64,000 nucleotides of DNA from GCA-2720975 sp964469565 (GTDB lineage Bacteria > Planctomycetota > UBA1135 > GCA-002686595), in assembly GCA_964469565.1 (NCBI GenBank), contig CAYXZD010000014.1, positions 57,906 through 121,905 of the forward strand, read 5' to 3'. Below the pieces are notes generated by a model that worked only from the letters and a program-made list of their open reading frames with translations, was not told the DNA's origin and made no database searches. Shown piece after piece: positions 36,401-44,509 of this stretch (position 1 is its first letter; every line of letters begins with the position of its first letter). Position numbers and translations under genes: made by a program.

Positions 36401-37334
36401 AGTCGAGGCCGATGCGCCCCAGTGTTACCGTGGGGAGCCCTTCTGTAATCTTCGTGAAGGTGGCACCTCCATCGGTGGTGCGGTAGACCCCGCTCCCTGG
36501 TCCCCATTTCTTGGCAGGGTCGTTCGTGCAAAAGAGGTCTCGCTCGCGCTCGTAAGTGGCCACGAGCAGGGTGAGCGGATCATCAGGTTTCATGCGGATG
36601 TCGATGACGCCTGTGAGTTCATCCACAAAGAGCATGCGTTCCCAGTTCTTACCGCCATCGACAGTCTTATACAGACCCCTCTCGTTGTTGGGTCCCCACA
36701 GTCGGCCGAGCGCACCCACGTAGACAATGTCGGGGTTTGTTGGGTGAATGATGATGGTGCTGATCTGAAATGAATCTCGTAGCCCCATCGAATGCCAGCT
36801 AGCACCGCCGTCGAATGACTTGTACACGCCATCACCCCAAGAGACTGAGTTGCGCGGATTGTTCTCTCCTGTTCCGACCCAGACTTGATCGGGGTGAGAT
36901 GGGGAGACCGCGACAGCACCGATGGAGCTCGTGTTCTGATCGGTGAATTGGTGTTCGTAAGTAACACCGTGATTCGTAGTTTTTAGAAGGCCTCCGCCTG
37001 CAGTGCCGATCCAGTATGTGCTGGTGTTGTGTGGGTGCACGTCCATGCTGGTTATGCGGCCTCCCATGTTGGCCGGGCCAATCGATCGCCAGTGGAGTGT
37101 GTCGGACCACGAGAGGGGCAGCATGCCCTGAGTCCGCTTACGAGGTTTGGCCTTGGGCGGGGCGGGTGGGGTTTCTGGGGCCTCCTCTTCGACAACTGCT
37201 TGGGCGGGTGACTCTGTTGACTCACCTTGGACTGCATCGGTCTTTGCAGTTTCGTCTTGAAGTGCTGCAAACGATGGCGAGGCGGCCAGGCAGGGTAGGG
37301 CGATTTGGAAGAGCAGGCGGGACAGTGAGGTCAT
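33486..37334 (-). CDS. Secreted VPS10/BNR-repeat (sortilin-like) protein with inserted PDZ domain
   Basis: 1282 residues. A signal peptide (cleavage near SPSFA-AL) and an acidic Pro/Glu-rich stretch (~30-68) precede a beta-propeller with many BNR/Asp-box-like repeats (GTAGGGLLKTTNHG, GVYKSFDGGASW, GLYKTVDGGKNW, GVYRTTDGGATF, GALWTTRDGGREW). A PDZ-like domain is inserted near 345-420 (EEGPADEAGFKEDDLLIRFNG). A low-complexity Lys/Pro/Glu/Asp/Thr linker of ~90 residues follows near 910-990, then further propeller repeats and a C-terminal beta domain. Such proteins are common in planctomycetes and Bacteroidetes and are usually labelled glycosyl hydrolase without biochemical proof. An extracytoplasmic binding role is the safest reading. 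Confidence 0.85.
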   Translation of the reverse strand: MTSLSRLLFQIALPCLAASPSFAALQDETAKTDAVQGESTESPAQAVVEEEAPETPPAPPKAKPRKRTQGMLPLSWSDTLHWRSIGPANMGGRITSMDVHPHNTSTYWIGTAGGGLLKTTNHGVTYEHQFTDQNTSSIGAVAVSPSHPDQVWVGTGENNPRNSVSWGDGVYKSFDGGASWHSMGLRDSFQISTIIIHPTNPDIVYVGALGRLWGPNNERGLYKTVDGGKNWERMLFVDELTGVIDIRMKPDDPLTLLVATYERERDLFCTNDPAKKWGPGSGVYRTTDGGATFTKITEGLPTVTLGRIGLDWYQGDSNVVFAVVESERITQERINAPFMGLRGEAGAEVGARLTQVTEEGPADEAGFKEDDLLIRFNGATVLSWDELVETLLDHKAGETVEVEVIRDNEPVTFEFTLGERPEEEDATDSLGYPKAGPYHGGLGGQRENIQAKQGEDGFEHGGVYRSNDAGLTWKRINSVNPRPMYYSEIRVDPSNSDHLYVLGTSLYRSKDGGKTFTSDGARGEVHVDHHAMWIDPDDGEHIMLGNDGGLYVTWDRMDNWDHHNHVAIGQFYNITCDTTADYKVYGGLQDNGSWGGPSRSPSGYGTLNTDWFRVGGGDGFVCRVDPEDPDLIYYESQNGGMGRQNLRTGRGGSNRPSAPKGSRNRFNWNTPFILSHINSRIFYCAGNRVFRSLDRGSKGRSISPEITHTDRGSATALAESPLNPDVLYVGTDDGALWTTRDGGREWIDLFALNGTPEAEVEEEEEEPSEDADKHIQQESEEAAPKARQVSWQAHPIQLESDQISGLWLCTLSDSKIKENKFQLTLVLDAEGQLSGSMEAPSGSAEITSAVWDEEGQSLTFLFKPRDVELHFNAKLDKGTLKGSFSNAAGSFSVSFKGSREGGTDTPAQPKAEPKADPTPTKETVVEKPADSKADPKTEPTADPEPKTETVPASEEVDEPDEVDEPEEKPEPKKFIKNTIDQLLPDRFYVSSITPSAHKRDWVYVTFDAHRSDDTRPYVFVSEDQGNSWESLRGNLPDTAGSVRDLEEDIENPDVLYLGTEHRAYVSVDRGESWTELGKNLPTVAVHDFVQHPTSGELIAGTHGRSVWILDVSPLRQMTKKTRESDAHLFKPNDVTVWRRGPSRGSSGTRRFEGENPNSEIVVFYSLGSRTKDVSLTVNDAAGKIVRELEASGDKGFHRVDWSMVAKSKDAPASTSRSRFRGRRRSRMGIGTYTATLTVGDTVLTETFEVHSDPNQPDNTWLEYEELLETLAQGDEEEGGDGR

Positions 37335-37642
37335 GGTCGGGCAGTTTCAGGGAGCTGGGGGGATTCAAGCCGGGCGTCAGCCTAGCTCAAGTCTACTGAG
37401 GCTTCCAAATCCCGCTCACCTTTGATGCAAGGGTTGCGTGAACCCGTCTCCATGTGGGCCGAGGGGCCTACAGTATTGCTCCTCCGGCGAGGAGGAAGGG
37501 GCAATGAACCTGGGGGTGAGTGAACTCCCGGACATGGGCTATGAACCCATGTACCCGGGATTGGGACCCATTATTCGAGGCCCTTGGAAGCTGAGCCCTG
37601 CAATGCGGACCCCTGCATTGCGGACTGGTGCTAGGTCGGGAT
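37335..37642. other. Structured intergenic region between mrp and the VPS10/BNR gene
   Basis: 308 bp with no credible gene but three dyads and a tandem repeat. CTCCTC/GAGGAG with a CGGC loop lies at 37479-37494. A long stem at 37527-37559 (CCCGG+ACATGGG / CCCATGT, two-base bulge, CCGGG) has a 7-base loop. A 15-bp tandem repeat lies at 37596-37625. Both flanking genes are on the minus strand, so this is downstream of mrp and upstream of the VPS10/BNR gene and could hold a terminator, a leader RNA or both. No T tract follows the stems. No tRNA or known riboswitch was recognised. Confidence 0.4.
37596..37625. repeat. 15-bp tandem repeat, two copies, one mismatch
   Basis: CCCTGCAATGCGGAC (37596-37610) is followed directly by CCCTGCATTGCGGAC (37611-37625). 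The single A/T difference also makes the two copies complementary over GCAATGC/GCATTGC, so the pair can fold into a hairpin. It lies just 3' of the mrp stop on the minus strand. Confidence 0.85.
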
Positions 37643-38830
37643 TCAGTCCAGCACAGGTAGCGAGGCAAAGGAGCGCACCGCAATTCTCTGGGCAGCCTTC
37701 CCGGCCACCTCTTGGAATGCCCTTCCGAGGGGGGAGTCCGCACCGGACACCACGACCGGATCTCCATCATCGCCTCCAAGGCGCACGGCGGGATCGAGAG
37801 GGATGCTCCCGAGCATGGGGAAGCCATGCTTCTCGGCCAGCATCTTTGCGCCGCCATGGCCAAACATCTCGGCCACGGCCCGGAATCGTCCCTCGGAATC
37901 GACACTACACGAGAGTTCTTCAGTGGAGCCGAGACTGAGCCGCACTGGCGTGCCTTCGTCGACACCAGAGAGTAGGCCCTCAATCATCAAGCCCGACATG
38001 TTTTCAACAATGCCAAGTATCTCGGTGTTGACCTGCTTGAACATGGTGATGGCTTTCGTCACGTCAAACGTGGCCACGGCCTGGGGCGTCGTAACGATGA
38101 TGGCACCGGTTAGGGGGACCAACTGAGCCAATGACAGCTGAGCATCGCCAGTTCCCGGAGGCATGTCGACAAGCAGGTAGTCAAGCTCACCCCATTCCAC
38201 ATCGGTAAGAAATTGCTCAATGAGCTTGTGCACCATGGGCCCGCGCCAGACGGCAGGCTTGTCGTCCTCAAGTAGGTATCCGACTGACATCGTCTTGACC
38301 CCAAAGCGCTCCTTGGGAACGAGCGCCGGCTTGTCGGGGCTGCCCCCCTGGTCTGGGTGGCCCTTCATCCCCATCATCATGGGGATGTCCGGCCCGTAGA
38401 TGTCGCAGTCGAGCAGCCCGACCTTCGCACCCGTGGCGGCTAGGGCGCAGGCGAGGTTGACAGAAACCGTGCTCTTGCCCACACCACCCTTGCCACTGGA
38501 GACTGCGATGATGTGCTTGATGTTTTCGGCCAGTTTCTGGCCGGAGTTCTCCTGGTTTCGCATGACGGCTGTCATTTCTATATTGACCTCCTCGACACCG
38601 TCGAGGGCTGATACGCAGGCGTGAGCTTCATCGCGCAACTGGTCTTTCATCGGGCAGGCGGGTGTCGTCAGGTTGATGACGAGGTCCACACTGTTGCCGG
38701 TCACCTCGCAGCGCGTAACGAAGCCAAGGGTGACGATGTCTTGGTGAAGGTCGGGATCGATGACCTGACGCAGGGCGTCGAGAACTTGGTCTTGGGTGGG
38801 TTGAGGCACGATAGGATTTGCAGGGGCCAA
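37643..38830 (-). CDS. mrp: Mrp/NBP35-family ATPase with N-terminal MIP18 (DUF59) domain
   Basis: 395 residues. An N-terminal DUF59 domain (~10-90, IDPDLHQDIVTLGFV, TTPACPMKDQL) is followed by a ParA/MinD-type ATPase with deviant Walker A SSGKGGVGKST near 112 and LLVDMPPGTGD near 222. Family members load or transfer Fe-S clusters onto apoproteins. The family CPxC pair that normally follows ENMS is not present: after ENMSGLM there is a ~40-residue insertion (EGLLSGVDEGTPVRLSLG...) before FGHGGAKMLAE, so cluster binding may differ. The start is uncertain: TTG 38830 or the GTG seven codons later; neither has a Shine-Dalgarno site, and the leader is C/T-rich. Confidence 0.9.
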   Translation of the reverse strand: MAPANPIVPQPTQDQVLDALRQVIDPDLHQDIVTLGFVTRCEVTGNSVDLVINLTTPACPMKDQLRDEAHACVSALDGVEEVNIEMTAVMRNQENSGQKLAENIKHIIAVSSGKGGVGKSTVSVNLACALAATGAKVGLLDCDIYGPDIPMMMGMKGHPDQGGSPDKPALVPKERFGVKTMSVGYLLEDDKPAVWRGPMVHKLIEQFLTDVEWGELDYLLVDMPPGTGDAQLSLAQLVPLTGAIIVTTPQAVATFDVTKAITMFKQVNTEILGIVENMSGLMIEGLLSGVDEGTPVRLSLGSTEELSCSVDSEGRFRAVAEMFGHGGAKMLAEKHGFPMLGSIPLDPAVRLGGDDGDPVVVSGADSPLGRAFQEVAGKAAQRIAVRSFASLPVLD

Positions 38831-39007
38831 GGAGGAGGGGGAGGGGGAGGCCGTAGGGCAGGCGTAAATTGGGCGACCATTCTAAGGGTTGCTTGGGGGG
38901 GCAACCAGTAGGGCCCTGTGAATTGAAGTCGCCGGGGGCCAGAGAAACAGGCGTGGGGGGGCCAGCCCGTGGCTGGTCTCAGTGAACGCCGATTAGGGAC
39001 CGGGCGG

Positions 39008-40588
39008 TTAGTCCTCTAGGTAGCCACGCTCGACGAACATCTGGCGCGTTCGACTTGCAATCGGGCCCTGTTCTTCTGGATTCTCGAATCCTTCGGTGGA
39101 ATAGCCGCCTTCTTTGAACCGTTCCATGAGATCTGCGAGGTCCTTCTTAGTCAAGTTGAAGGGTGTGACATCGTATCGATTGAGGTATGCGAGGAGTTCC
39201 CTGGTGAGGTCCGTGCATTCATCCTTGCGCTGAGGCCAAAGATTGTGCCGTTCGAGGGGGTCTGCTTTCAGATCGAAGAACTGCGGCTTCACGATCCCCT
39301 CGTACAACTTGTTCGGTGTTGGGAGGACGAGCTTGAGTTGGCGTTGTTCGTCTCGAACGGTGACGGATTGATCCACCCACGCATAGGTCAGGGTGCGCCA
39401 TTGGTCGGGATCGGCCCGGCCGTTCATCAGGGGCGTCAGATCCACTCCGTGCAGATCATCTGGCCGGTCAAGCCCGCAGAGGCTGGCCAGAGTTGGAAAC
39501 AGGTCTACATTCTCAACCGGTTCACTGAAGACGCCACCCTGCTTGACCCCAGGGCCCGAGAGGATGAATGGAGTTCGGAGTTCTTGCTCGTGCAGGGAAT
39601 ACCGGTGGGTTTGGAAGAAGAACCCGGCTGGAGCCATTTCTCGTAGGGTCTCTGGTTTGGCGAGGGTGACGTTCTCGAAGAGCTCCTCTCCATGGTCGGA
39701 CAGGATGGCCACGATCAAATTGTCGCTGACCCCAAGGCTCTTGAGTCGTTCGAGGAGCCTGCCGAGAGCTTCGTCCGCAGTGCGCACCTCATGGTCGTAG
39801 TCATTGCGAATCTCCTGCATCTGGGAGAGAGCTTTCGACCAGTCAGGATCATCTGGGCGAGGTGTGGGACCCCGTTCCTTCAACTGTTCCAACTGCCAGC
39901 CTAGTGGCAAAATCGGAGGGACCGTGCTGACGGGTTGATCCGCTAGCATTCGCCGCTTGCCGTGGTAGGGAGTATGCGGGTCGCTCGGGTGGATGTAGAA
40001 GAACAGTGGCTTGCGGTTTCCGTTCTCATCTGTTCTTACTGCATCAATGAGGGCGGGCTCGATCCAGCTCGCCACCGCGTCAAAATGGCCGGGACTCTTA
40101 CGCTGACCATTTGCACCCATGCGCGGAATATAAGTGTCGAACCCCCGCTCGAATCCTCCAACCCGTGTGCCCTGATTGTTGGGATCGTCCTGTTTTCCGG
40201 CTGGGAGGGGATCCAGCAGGCAATTGGCCACAACGCCGATGGTTGCGTAGCCAGCTTTTTGGAAGGTCTCGGCGAGAGTCGGCCGGCCAAGATCGGGGAT
40301 CGGCTTCTGTCTCGTGGGGTATTGGCTGGACACGAGGGAGCACATGGAAGGCAGAGTCCATGCGGCCTGTGATGATGCCCGCAAGAACACACTCCCCTTA
40401 GCCGCTAGATCGTCCATGACAGGGGTCAGTCCCCGGTCGTATCCGTAGCACCCTAGACGATCCGCGCGCAGGGTATCGATGACCACAAGTAAGACATCGG
40501 GTTTGGACGCTTCCTGGCCAGCACATTGAACGAACAGCAGGCTAGCTAGGATTGAAGCGAGCGGGGCCGAGAAGGGGGAGTGACGCAT
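39008..40588 (-). CDS. Sulfatase-fold (alkaline phosphatase superfamily) secreted protein
   Basis: 526 residues with an N-terminal signal sequence. DVLLVVIDTLRADRLGCYGY gives the first metal ligands, and ILSDHGEEL near 300 the second set. The site that carries formylglycine in true sulfatases (C/S-x-P-S-R) reads AWTLPSMCS, with Thr in the nucleophile position. The protein may therefore be a phosphodiesterase, phosphatase or phosphoglycerol transferase and not a classical sulfatase. It is transcribed toward mrp and diverges from the LamG-domain gene at 40750. Confidence 0.82.
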   Translation of the reverse strand: MRHSPFSAPLASILASLLFVQCAGQEASKPDVLLVVIDTLRADRLGCYGYDRGLTPVMDDLAAKGSVFLRASSQAAWTLPSMCSLVSSQYPTRQKPIPDLGRPTLAETFQKAGYATIGVVANCLLDPLPAGKQDDPNNQGTRVGGFERGFDTYIPRMGANGQRKSPGHFDAVASWIEPALIDAVRTDENGNRKPLFFYIHPSDPHTPYHGKRRMLADQPVSTVPPILPLGWQLEQLKERGPTPRPDDPDWSKALSQMQEIRNDYDHEVRTADEALGRLLERLKSLGVSDNLIVAILSDHGEELFENVTLAKPETLREMAPAGFFFQTHRYSLHEQELRTPFILSGPGVKQGGVFSEPVENVDLFPTLASLCGLDRPDDLHGVDLTPLMNGRADPDQWRTLTYAWVDQSVTVRDEQRQLKLVLPTPNKLYEGIVKPQFFDLKADPLERHNLWPQRKDECTDLTRELLAYLNRYDVTPFNLTKKDLADLMERFKEGGYSTEGFENPEEQGPIASRTRQMFVERGYLED

Positions 40589-40749
40589 GGATAGTATGCC
40601 AGGCCCATTGGATCGACTTGAATCGGCGCGGAGAGTAAGCGCGGCGCTGGATAGGGTGCGGGTTTCACCTTACACCGGGAGTTGGCACCTGTCGAGTGAG
40701 TGTCCACTCTCCTCCCGCCGTGAGCTGCTAACGATGGTACAGTGAACCA

Positions 40750-43353
40750 ATGGATCGACTTGCCTGCTTAGGTTTTGGATTGGCCATACTGATTGTCAGT
40801 GGATACGGGCACTCTCCAACAGCCGACGAGGTCGCAGAGTGGGTCCTCTCGCCTGACCACTACGCCCAGGGACAGTTCAACCCCGCTGTCGGCCTGTGGC
40901 CCCTTGCCTGTAAGAACGCCGCCTTTGTAGAGGGCGATCAACAGTCCGCACTCTTGCGCCCCCTCGGGTCGGGGCCTCTTGTCTATCCCGAGAAGATTCT
41001 AGGGACTGCCCTGCCTAAGAAACACTGTTCGATTGAGGCCTGGGTGGCTGTAGATGAATACCAAGCGTGGGGAGGTTTTCTCTCCGCTCTAGAAGACAAT
41101 GGCAGTGCCGAGACGGGCATCCTGTTGGGTTATCGCAACAATCGGTTCATCTTTGCCCTTGCAACTCACGGAGCAGATGATGGCAACGGTGTGCTTACGT
41201 ATCTCGGCGCCGAGGACACGTTTGAGTTGGGGCGCTGGTATCACGTTGTTGGCACCTACGACGGCAAGACTCAATCGTTGTACGTGAACGGCCAGTTGCA
41301 AGCATCCTCCAAAGTCCAAAGCGGGGACATCCTCTATTCTCCCCACCACACCCTTGCCCTCGCGGGCTACAAGGACCAAAACGAATCCTATCCCCTCGTG
41401 GGAGCGATTCATTCGGTCACCTTGCACGCGGATACCCTGAGTAAGTCCTCGATTGCACGCAGCTTCCGCAACCTTAGAAGTAAGTTGCCCGCGGCCCAGG
41501 GGGAGCGATTCAATGTGCTGCCCAAGCCGGAGACGGTGACTCTGGCCAAGCTGCAACCTGCGATCAACGAGGCAATTGAGGGGGGCGTTCAGCAACTCTT
41601 GCGGGATCAAATGTGGGATGGTTCGTTTCCAGATCGACAAGGCGGTTATCGCAATGGAGCGACGGGGCTCGCGCTCTACACCCTCATAAAGTGCGGGCTC
41701 AGGCCCACCCATCCAGCCATTGTCCGTGGGCTTCAATTTCTACGAGCAGCTCCGCCCCGTAAGGTGTACTCGGCCGGATGCCAATTGCTGGCGCTGGGGG
41801 CGACCGGAGATCAGGATCACAAAGATTGGGCTCAGGAAATCGTGGACCTGCTCCTGGGATGGGAAAGCGACCACCACCCTGGGGCTTGGGCTTATCCCAG
41901 CGGCGCTAGCGACCTTTCCAATACACAGTTCGCGGCCCTTGGCTTTTGGGGCGCGTCTCAGTTAGGGATCCATGTTCCCACTGACGTGTGGCAACGCATG
42001 GTGGACAGCGCCATGCGCTGCCAGCCATTTGTGAACGAGGTTCCTTGGGAAGGGCCGGGCGCCAGTTCACGCTCCGGCAAGCGCCGTATCGCGGGCTTCA
42101 CCTATTTCGAGGGTGGCGTCACCTGGCCGGAAACAGGAACGATGACAACGGCGGGCCTGTGCACCCTGGCCATTCCCAAGATGCTTGTGGGTCGCAAACT
42201 AGGCAACGGGACCGGCCGCCAGATCGAAGCGGGGACGCTACTGGGCCTTGGTTGGCTGGAACACCATTACCCTGCCCAGAGCGGACTCAAAGTAGGCGAT
42301 AACTTGTATTACTACCTCTATGGGCTTGAGCGCGTTGGGGCGTTCTTGGGATTGGAAAAGATCGGGCCGCATCCTTGGTATCTCGACGGAGCTGAGATCC
42401 TAGTCAAGAAGCAGGCCGACGGAGGAGACTGGGGTAGCAACAGCAATACCTGTTTCGCACTGCTCTTCTTGCGACGTGCATCCGCTGCGAGCCAAAGCGG
42501 GCAGGGGGTTGCCCGGGGGCAACATGCCTATTCTACATCCGGAGGTAGCGTGGACCTGCGCGCGACAGGAACGGGCATGATGACCCTTTGGGTAGAGGGG
42601 TTTAGCGATGACCTCTTGTCCAAATTCCAAGGAGACGACCGTTCGTGGGAGGGTCTGCGAGTACAGAAAGTGGTATACCTCGCAGATGGCCAGGAAGTGG
42701 CCACGGTGACGGGGAGCCCCGATGCCCCCTGGTCAGGTGAGCGATTCGCCGTACGCCATGGATTCCGCCGGCCGGGTGAACATTCTGTCCAGGTGCGTGT
42801 GCATTGTGTCCCCGCAGACGGGGATCCGCTCACCAGCACGAAGCTGGAGCTCGTGTCTTCTGGTGAAATCACCCTAACGGTACGGGATTCCCCCGAGTGT
42901 TGGCTTGAGGGGCATTTAGCTGCCGACCGCACCAATCTCCTCGCGGGTCAAGAGGTTTCGGGCAGTGCCACTTCTGAGTGGGCAGGGGGGGGTTACCCAG
43001 CGCAATCTGCCCTCGATGGCCGGGCGTTTACCTCCTGGTGTGCAGGCAAGGACGACGCCAATCCGGTCTATCGAATCGACCTGCGTCGAAGGGTACGTGC
43101 CAACACCCTCGTGTTGCGCCAGGGGCCTGCGAGCCTCAGTCGGCGGAACTCCTATGCGGGCATCCAATCCCTCGAACTCAGCTTGAACGGCAAACCCCCT
43201 CAGTCAATCGTGGTGGATGTGGACGTAACAGAGCCCATCGTGATCGATCTTGGCTCCAGTCTGGGCCTGAGAAAACTAGAACTGAGCATCACGGGATTCT
43301 CGCCCGATTCCAAACCGGTTGGAATCTCGGAGATTGAACTGCAGGAGCGCTAG
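40750..43353 (+). CDS. Secreted LamG + cyclase-like helical repeat + F5/8-type protein
   Basis: 867 residues. A short hydrophobic N-terminus (residues 1-20) is followed by a LamG/concanavalin-like domain (~60-250: CSIEAWVAVDEYQAWGGF, GRWYHVVGTYDG, LYVNGQL). Then come alpha/alpha-barrel repeats of the prenyltransferase/squalene-cyclase type (~275-600: GVQQLLRDQMWDGSF, GATGLALYTLIKCG, QADGGDWGSNSNTCFALLFL). A C-terminal discoidin-like domain (~725-867, SALDGRAFTSWCAG) completes the protein. No terpene-cyclase DXDD motif was seen, so enzymatic activity is doubtful; this architecture occurs in planctomycete secreted proteins of unknown role. Confidence 0.8.
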   Translation: MDRLACLGFGLAILIVSGYGHSPTADEVAEWVLSPDHYAQGQFNPAVGLWPLACKNAAFVEGDQQSALLRPLGSGPLVYPEKILGTALPKKHCSIEAWVAVDEYQAWGGFLSALEDNGSAETGILLGYRNNRFIFALATHGADDGNGVLTYLGAEDTFELGRWYHVVGTYDGKTQSLYVNGQLQASSKVQSGDILYSPHHTLALAGYKDQNESYPLVGAIHSVTLHADTLSKSSIARSFRNLRSKLPAAQGERFNVLPKPETVTLAKLQPAINEAIEGGVQQLLRDQMWDGSFPDRQGGYRNGATGLALYTLIKCGLRPTHPAIVRGLQFLRAAPPRKVYSAGCQLLALGATGDQDHKDWAQEIVDLLLGWESDHHPGAWAYPSGASDLSNTQFAALGFWGASQLGIHVPTDVWQRMVDSAMRCQPFVNEVPWEGPGASSRSGKRRIAGFTYFEGGVTWPETGTMTTAGLCTLAIPKMLVGRKLGNGTGRQIEAGTLLGLGWLEHHYPAQSGLKVGDNLYYYLYGLERVGAFLGLEKIGPHPWYLDGAEILVKKQADGGDWGSNSNTCFALLFLRRASAASQSGQGVARGQHAYSTSGGSVDLRATGTGMMTLWVEGFSDDLLSKFQGDDRSWEGLRVQKVVYLADGQEVATVTGSPDAPWSGERFAVRHGFRRPGEHSVQVRVHCVPADGDPLTSTKLELVSSGEITLTVRDSPECWLEGHLAADRTNLLAGQEVSGSATSEWAGGGYPAQSALDGRAFTSWCAGKDDANPVYRIDLRRRVRANTLVLRQGPASLSRRNSYAGIQSLELSLNGKPPQSIVVDVDVTEPIVIDLGSSLGLRKLELSITGFSPDSKPVGISEIELQER

Positions 43354-43562
43354 CAGCGGTTCGGTCGATAGGAGGCCCCCTCTGTCAGGGATTGGCCGAG
43401 CCAAAGTTGTTTTGATCAACACTCTCGATTCTGGAATGAGAGTCTCCTCCATTCCCGGACCCTGTCGGCATGGCAGGGGGGCTGATTGATAAGCTGGACT
43501 TGCTGGGGACGACACTCATTTACGCCGTGTGGTAAAATGTTCGTAGTGAGGTAAGCATCCCC
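43354..43562. other. Upstream region of the oxygenase/P450/acyl-ligase group
   Basis: 209 bp without a gene. A hairpin CCCTGTC/GGCAGGG (around 43459-43477) lacks a T tract. TAAAAT at 43533-43538 is a fair -10 element for the dioxygenase gene, with no clear -35. Confidence 0.3.
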
Positions 43563-44243
43563 TTGGTCCAATCCTTCATAGAGCTATCCCCCGAAGATCG
43601 CCGGTGCTTTGAAGAGAAGGGCTATCTAGTTCTGCCCGGCGTACTGTCTGCCGAGTTCTGTGCACGGGCTGAGAAGGTGATTGACAAGATCACACGCCCA
43701 TTGGCGGATACGATCATCAACTCCTCGGACATCATGTTCGAGGATCCGCTTTTTCTGGAGTTCCTCGATCATCCCGAAGTTCTTCTGCGTGTGAGGAGCA
43801 TTCTAGGATGGAATATCTGGGTGAATCAGTATCACCTGAATGTCACTCGATCCACCGCGGTGGACCAACCGCTTCACAAGGAAGGATACGTTTGGCACCG
43901 GGATTCAGCCCGGATCTATGATGATCTTGGGCCAGACTCTCCGCGGGTTTCGATCAAGGTGGGCTTTTATCTCACTGACCTCATGCAGGAGGGGGGCGGC
44001 CAAACCTATTTGATTCCCACCCGGGTGGGTGCTGGCTCGGTGATTCCCGAACCCAGAGAGATGCCGGATGACGCCGTGCCCCTGTGCGTACCGCCGGGAT
44101 CGATTGTCTTTTTTGACAATCAGATGATCCACTCGGCAGTTTCCCCCAATACTTCTTCGATCGAGCGAAGAGTCTTCTTTGTGCAGTATGCCTACCGCTG
44201 GATTTGCCCAGTGAATCGGCCCCCAACGGATGTGCATGACTAG
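43563..44243 (+). CDS. Phytanoyl-CoA dioxygenase (PhyH)-family protein
   Basis: 226 residues. This Fe(II)/2-oxoglutarate oxygenase fold has the iron ligands HRD near 112-114 (VWHRDSARIY) and a distal His near 189 (NQMIHSAVSP), then Arg (ERRVFF) for 2-oxoglutarate. The N-terminus FEEKGYLVLPGVLSAEFC is typical of PhyH. Relatives hydroxylate acyl-CoA or acyl-/peptidyl-carrier substrates. The start is TTG 43563 with GAGG about 11 nt upstream; no ATG is available. It leads a plus-strand group with a P450, acyl-AMP ligase and ACP-thioesterase, so oxidation of a carrier-bound acyl chain is inferred. Confidence 0.85.
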   Translation: MVQSFIELSPEDRRCFEEKGYLVLPGVLSAEFCARAEKVIDKITRPLADTIINSSDIMFEDPLFLEFLDHPEVLLRVRSILGWNIWVNQYHLNVTRSTAVDQPLHKEGYVWHRDSARIYDDLGPDSPRVSIKVGFYLTDLMQEGGGQTYLIPTRVGAGSVIPEPREMPDDAVPLCVPPGSIVFFDNQMIHSAVSPNTSSIERRVFFVQYAYRWICPVNRPPTDVHD

Positions 44244-44246
44244 GGA

Positions 44247-44447
44247 ATGAGCCAACTCCGAAAACAACTGTTGGGGCTGAGTGTAGGATCCCATGTGGTT
44301 GGCAAGGTCGCTCAGGGCCGCTCAGGTCGCGTGTTTCCACGTGAGTATGAAACCCCTTTGCGCTACCTTGTCGCCGACGGCTCCTATACCAATTCGGGCT
44401 GGCTTCGCAGGATTGGTTATGCCATCAATATCCTACGAGGGCGCTGA
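44247..44447 (+). CDS. Small basic protein of unknown function
   Basis: 66 residues, not recognised. It begins 3 bp after the dioxygenase stop and fills the space before the P450, which supports it being real. The sequence is basic (LRKQLLGLSVGSHVVGK..., ending WLRRIGYAINILRGR), with no clear membrane segment. AGGGA is adjacent to the ATG, too close for an optimal Shine-Dalgarno site. It could be spurious. Confidence 0.4.
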   Translation: MSQLRKQLLGLSVGSHVVGKVAQGRSGRVFPREYETPLRYLVADGSYTNSGWLRRIGYAINILRGR

Positions 44448-44509
44448 AGGCTGAATCTTCAGAGCCACCCCTTGGAGTCCGGGATAGTATTCAATTGTCT
44501 GGTTGAACC

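Noticed and set aside
37521..37600. Possible tRNA-like fold in the mrp downstream region
   Set aside because: A strong stem with a 7-base loop is present, but no T-arm (GTTCRA), D-arm or acceptor pairing could be built.
44440..44475. CTGAAG/CTTCAG hairpin before the P450 as a terminator
   Set aside because: The stem is short, no T tract follows, and the genes on both sides look co-transcribed.
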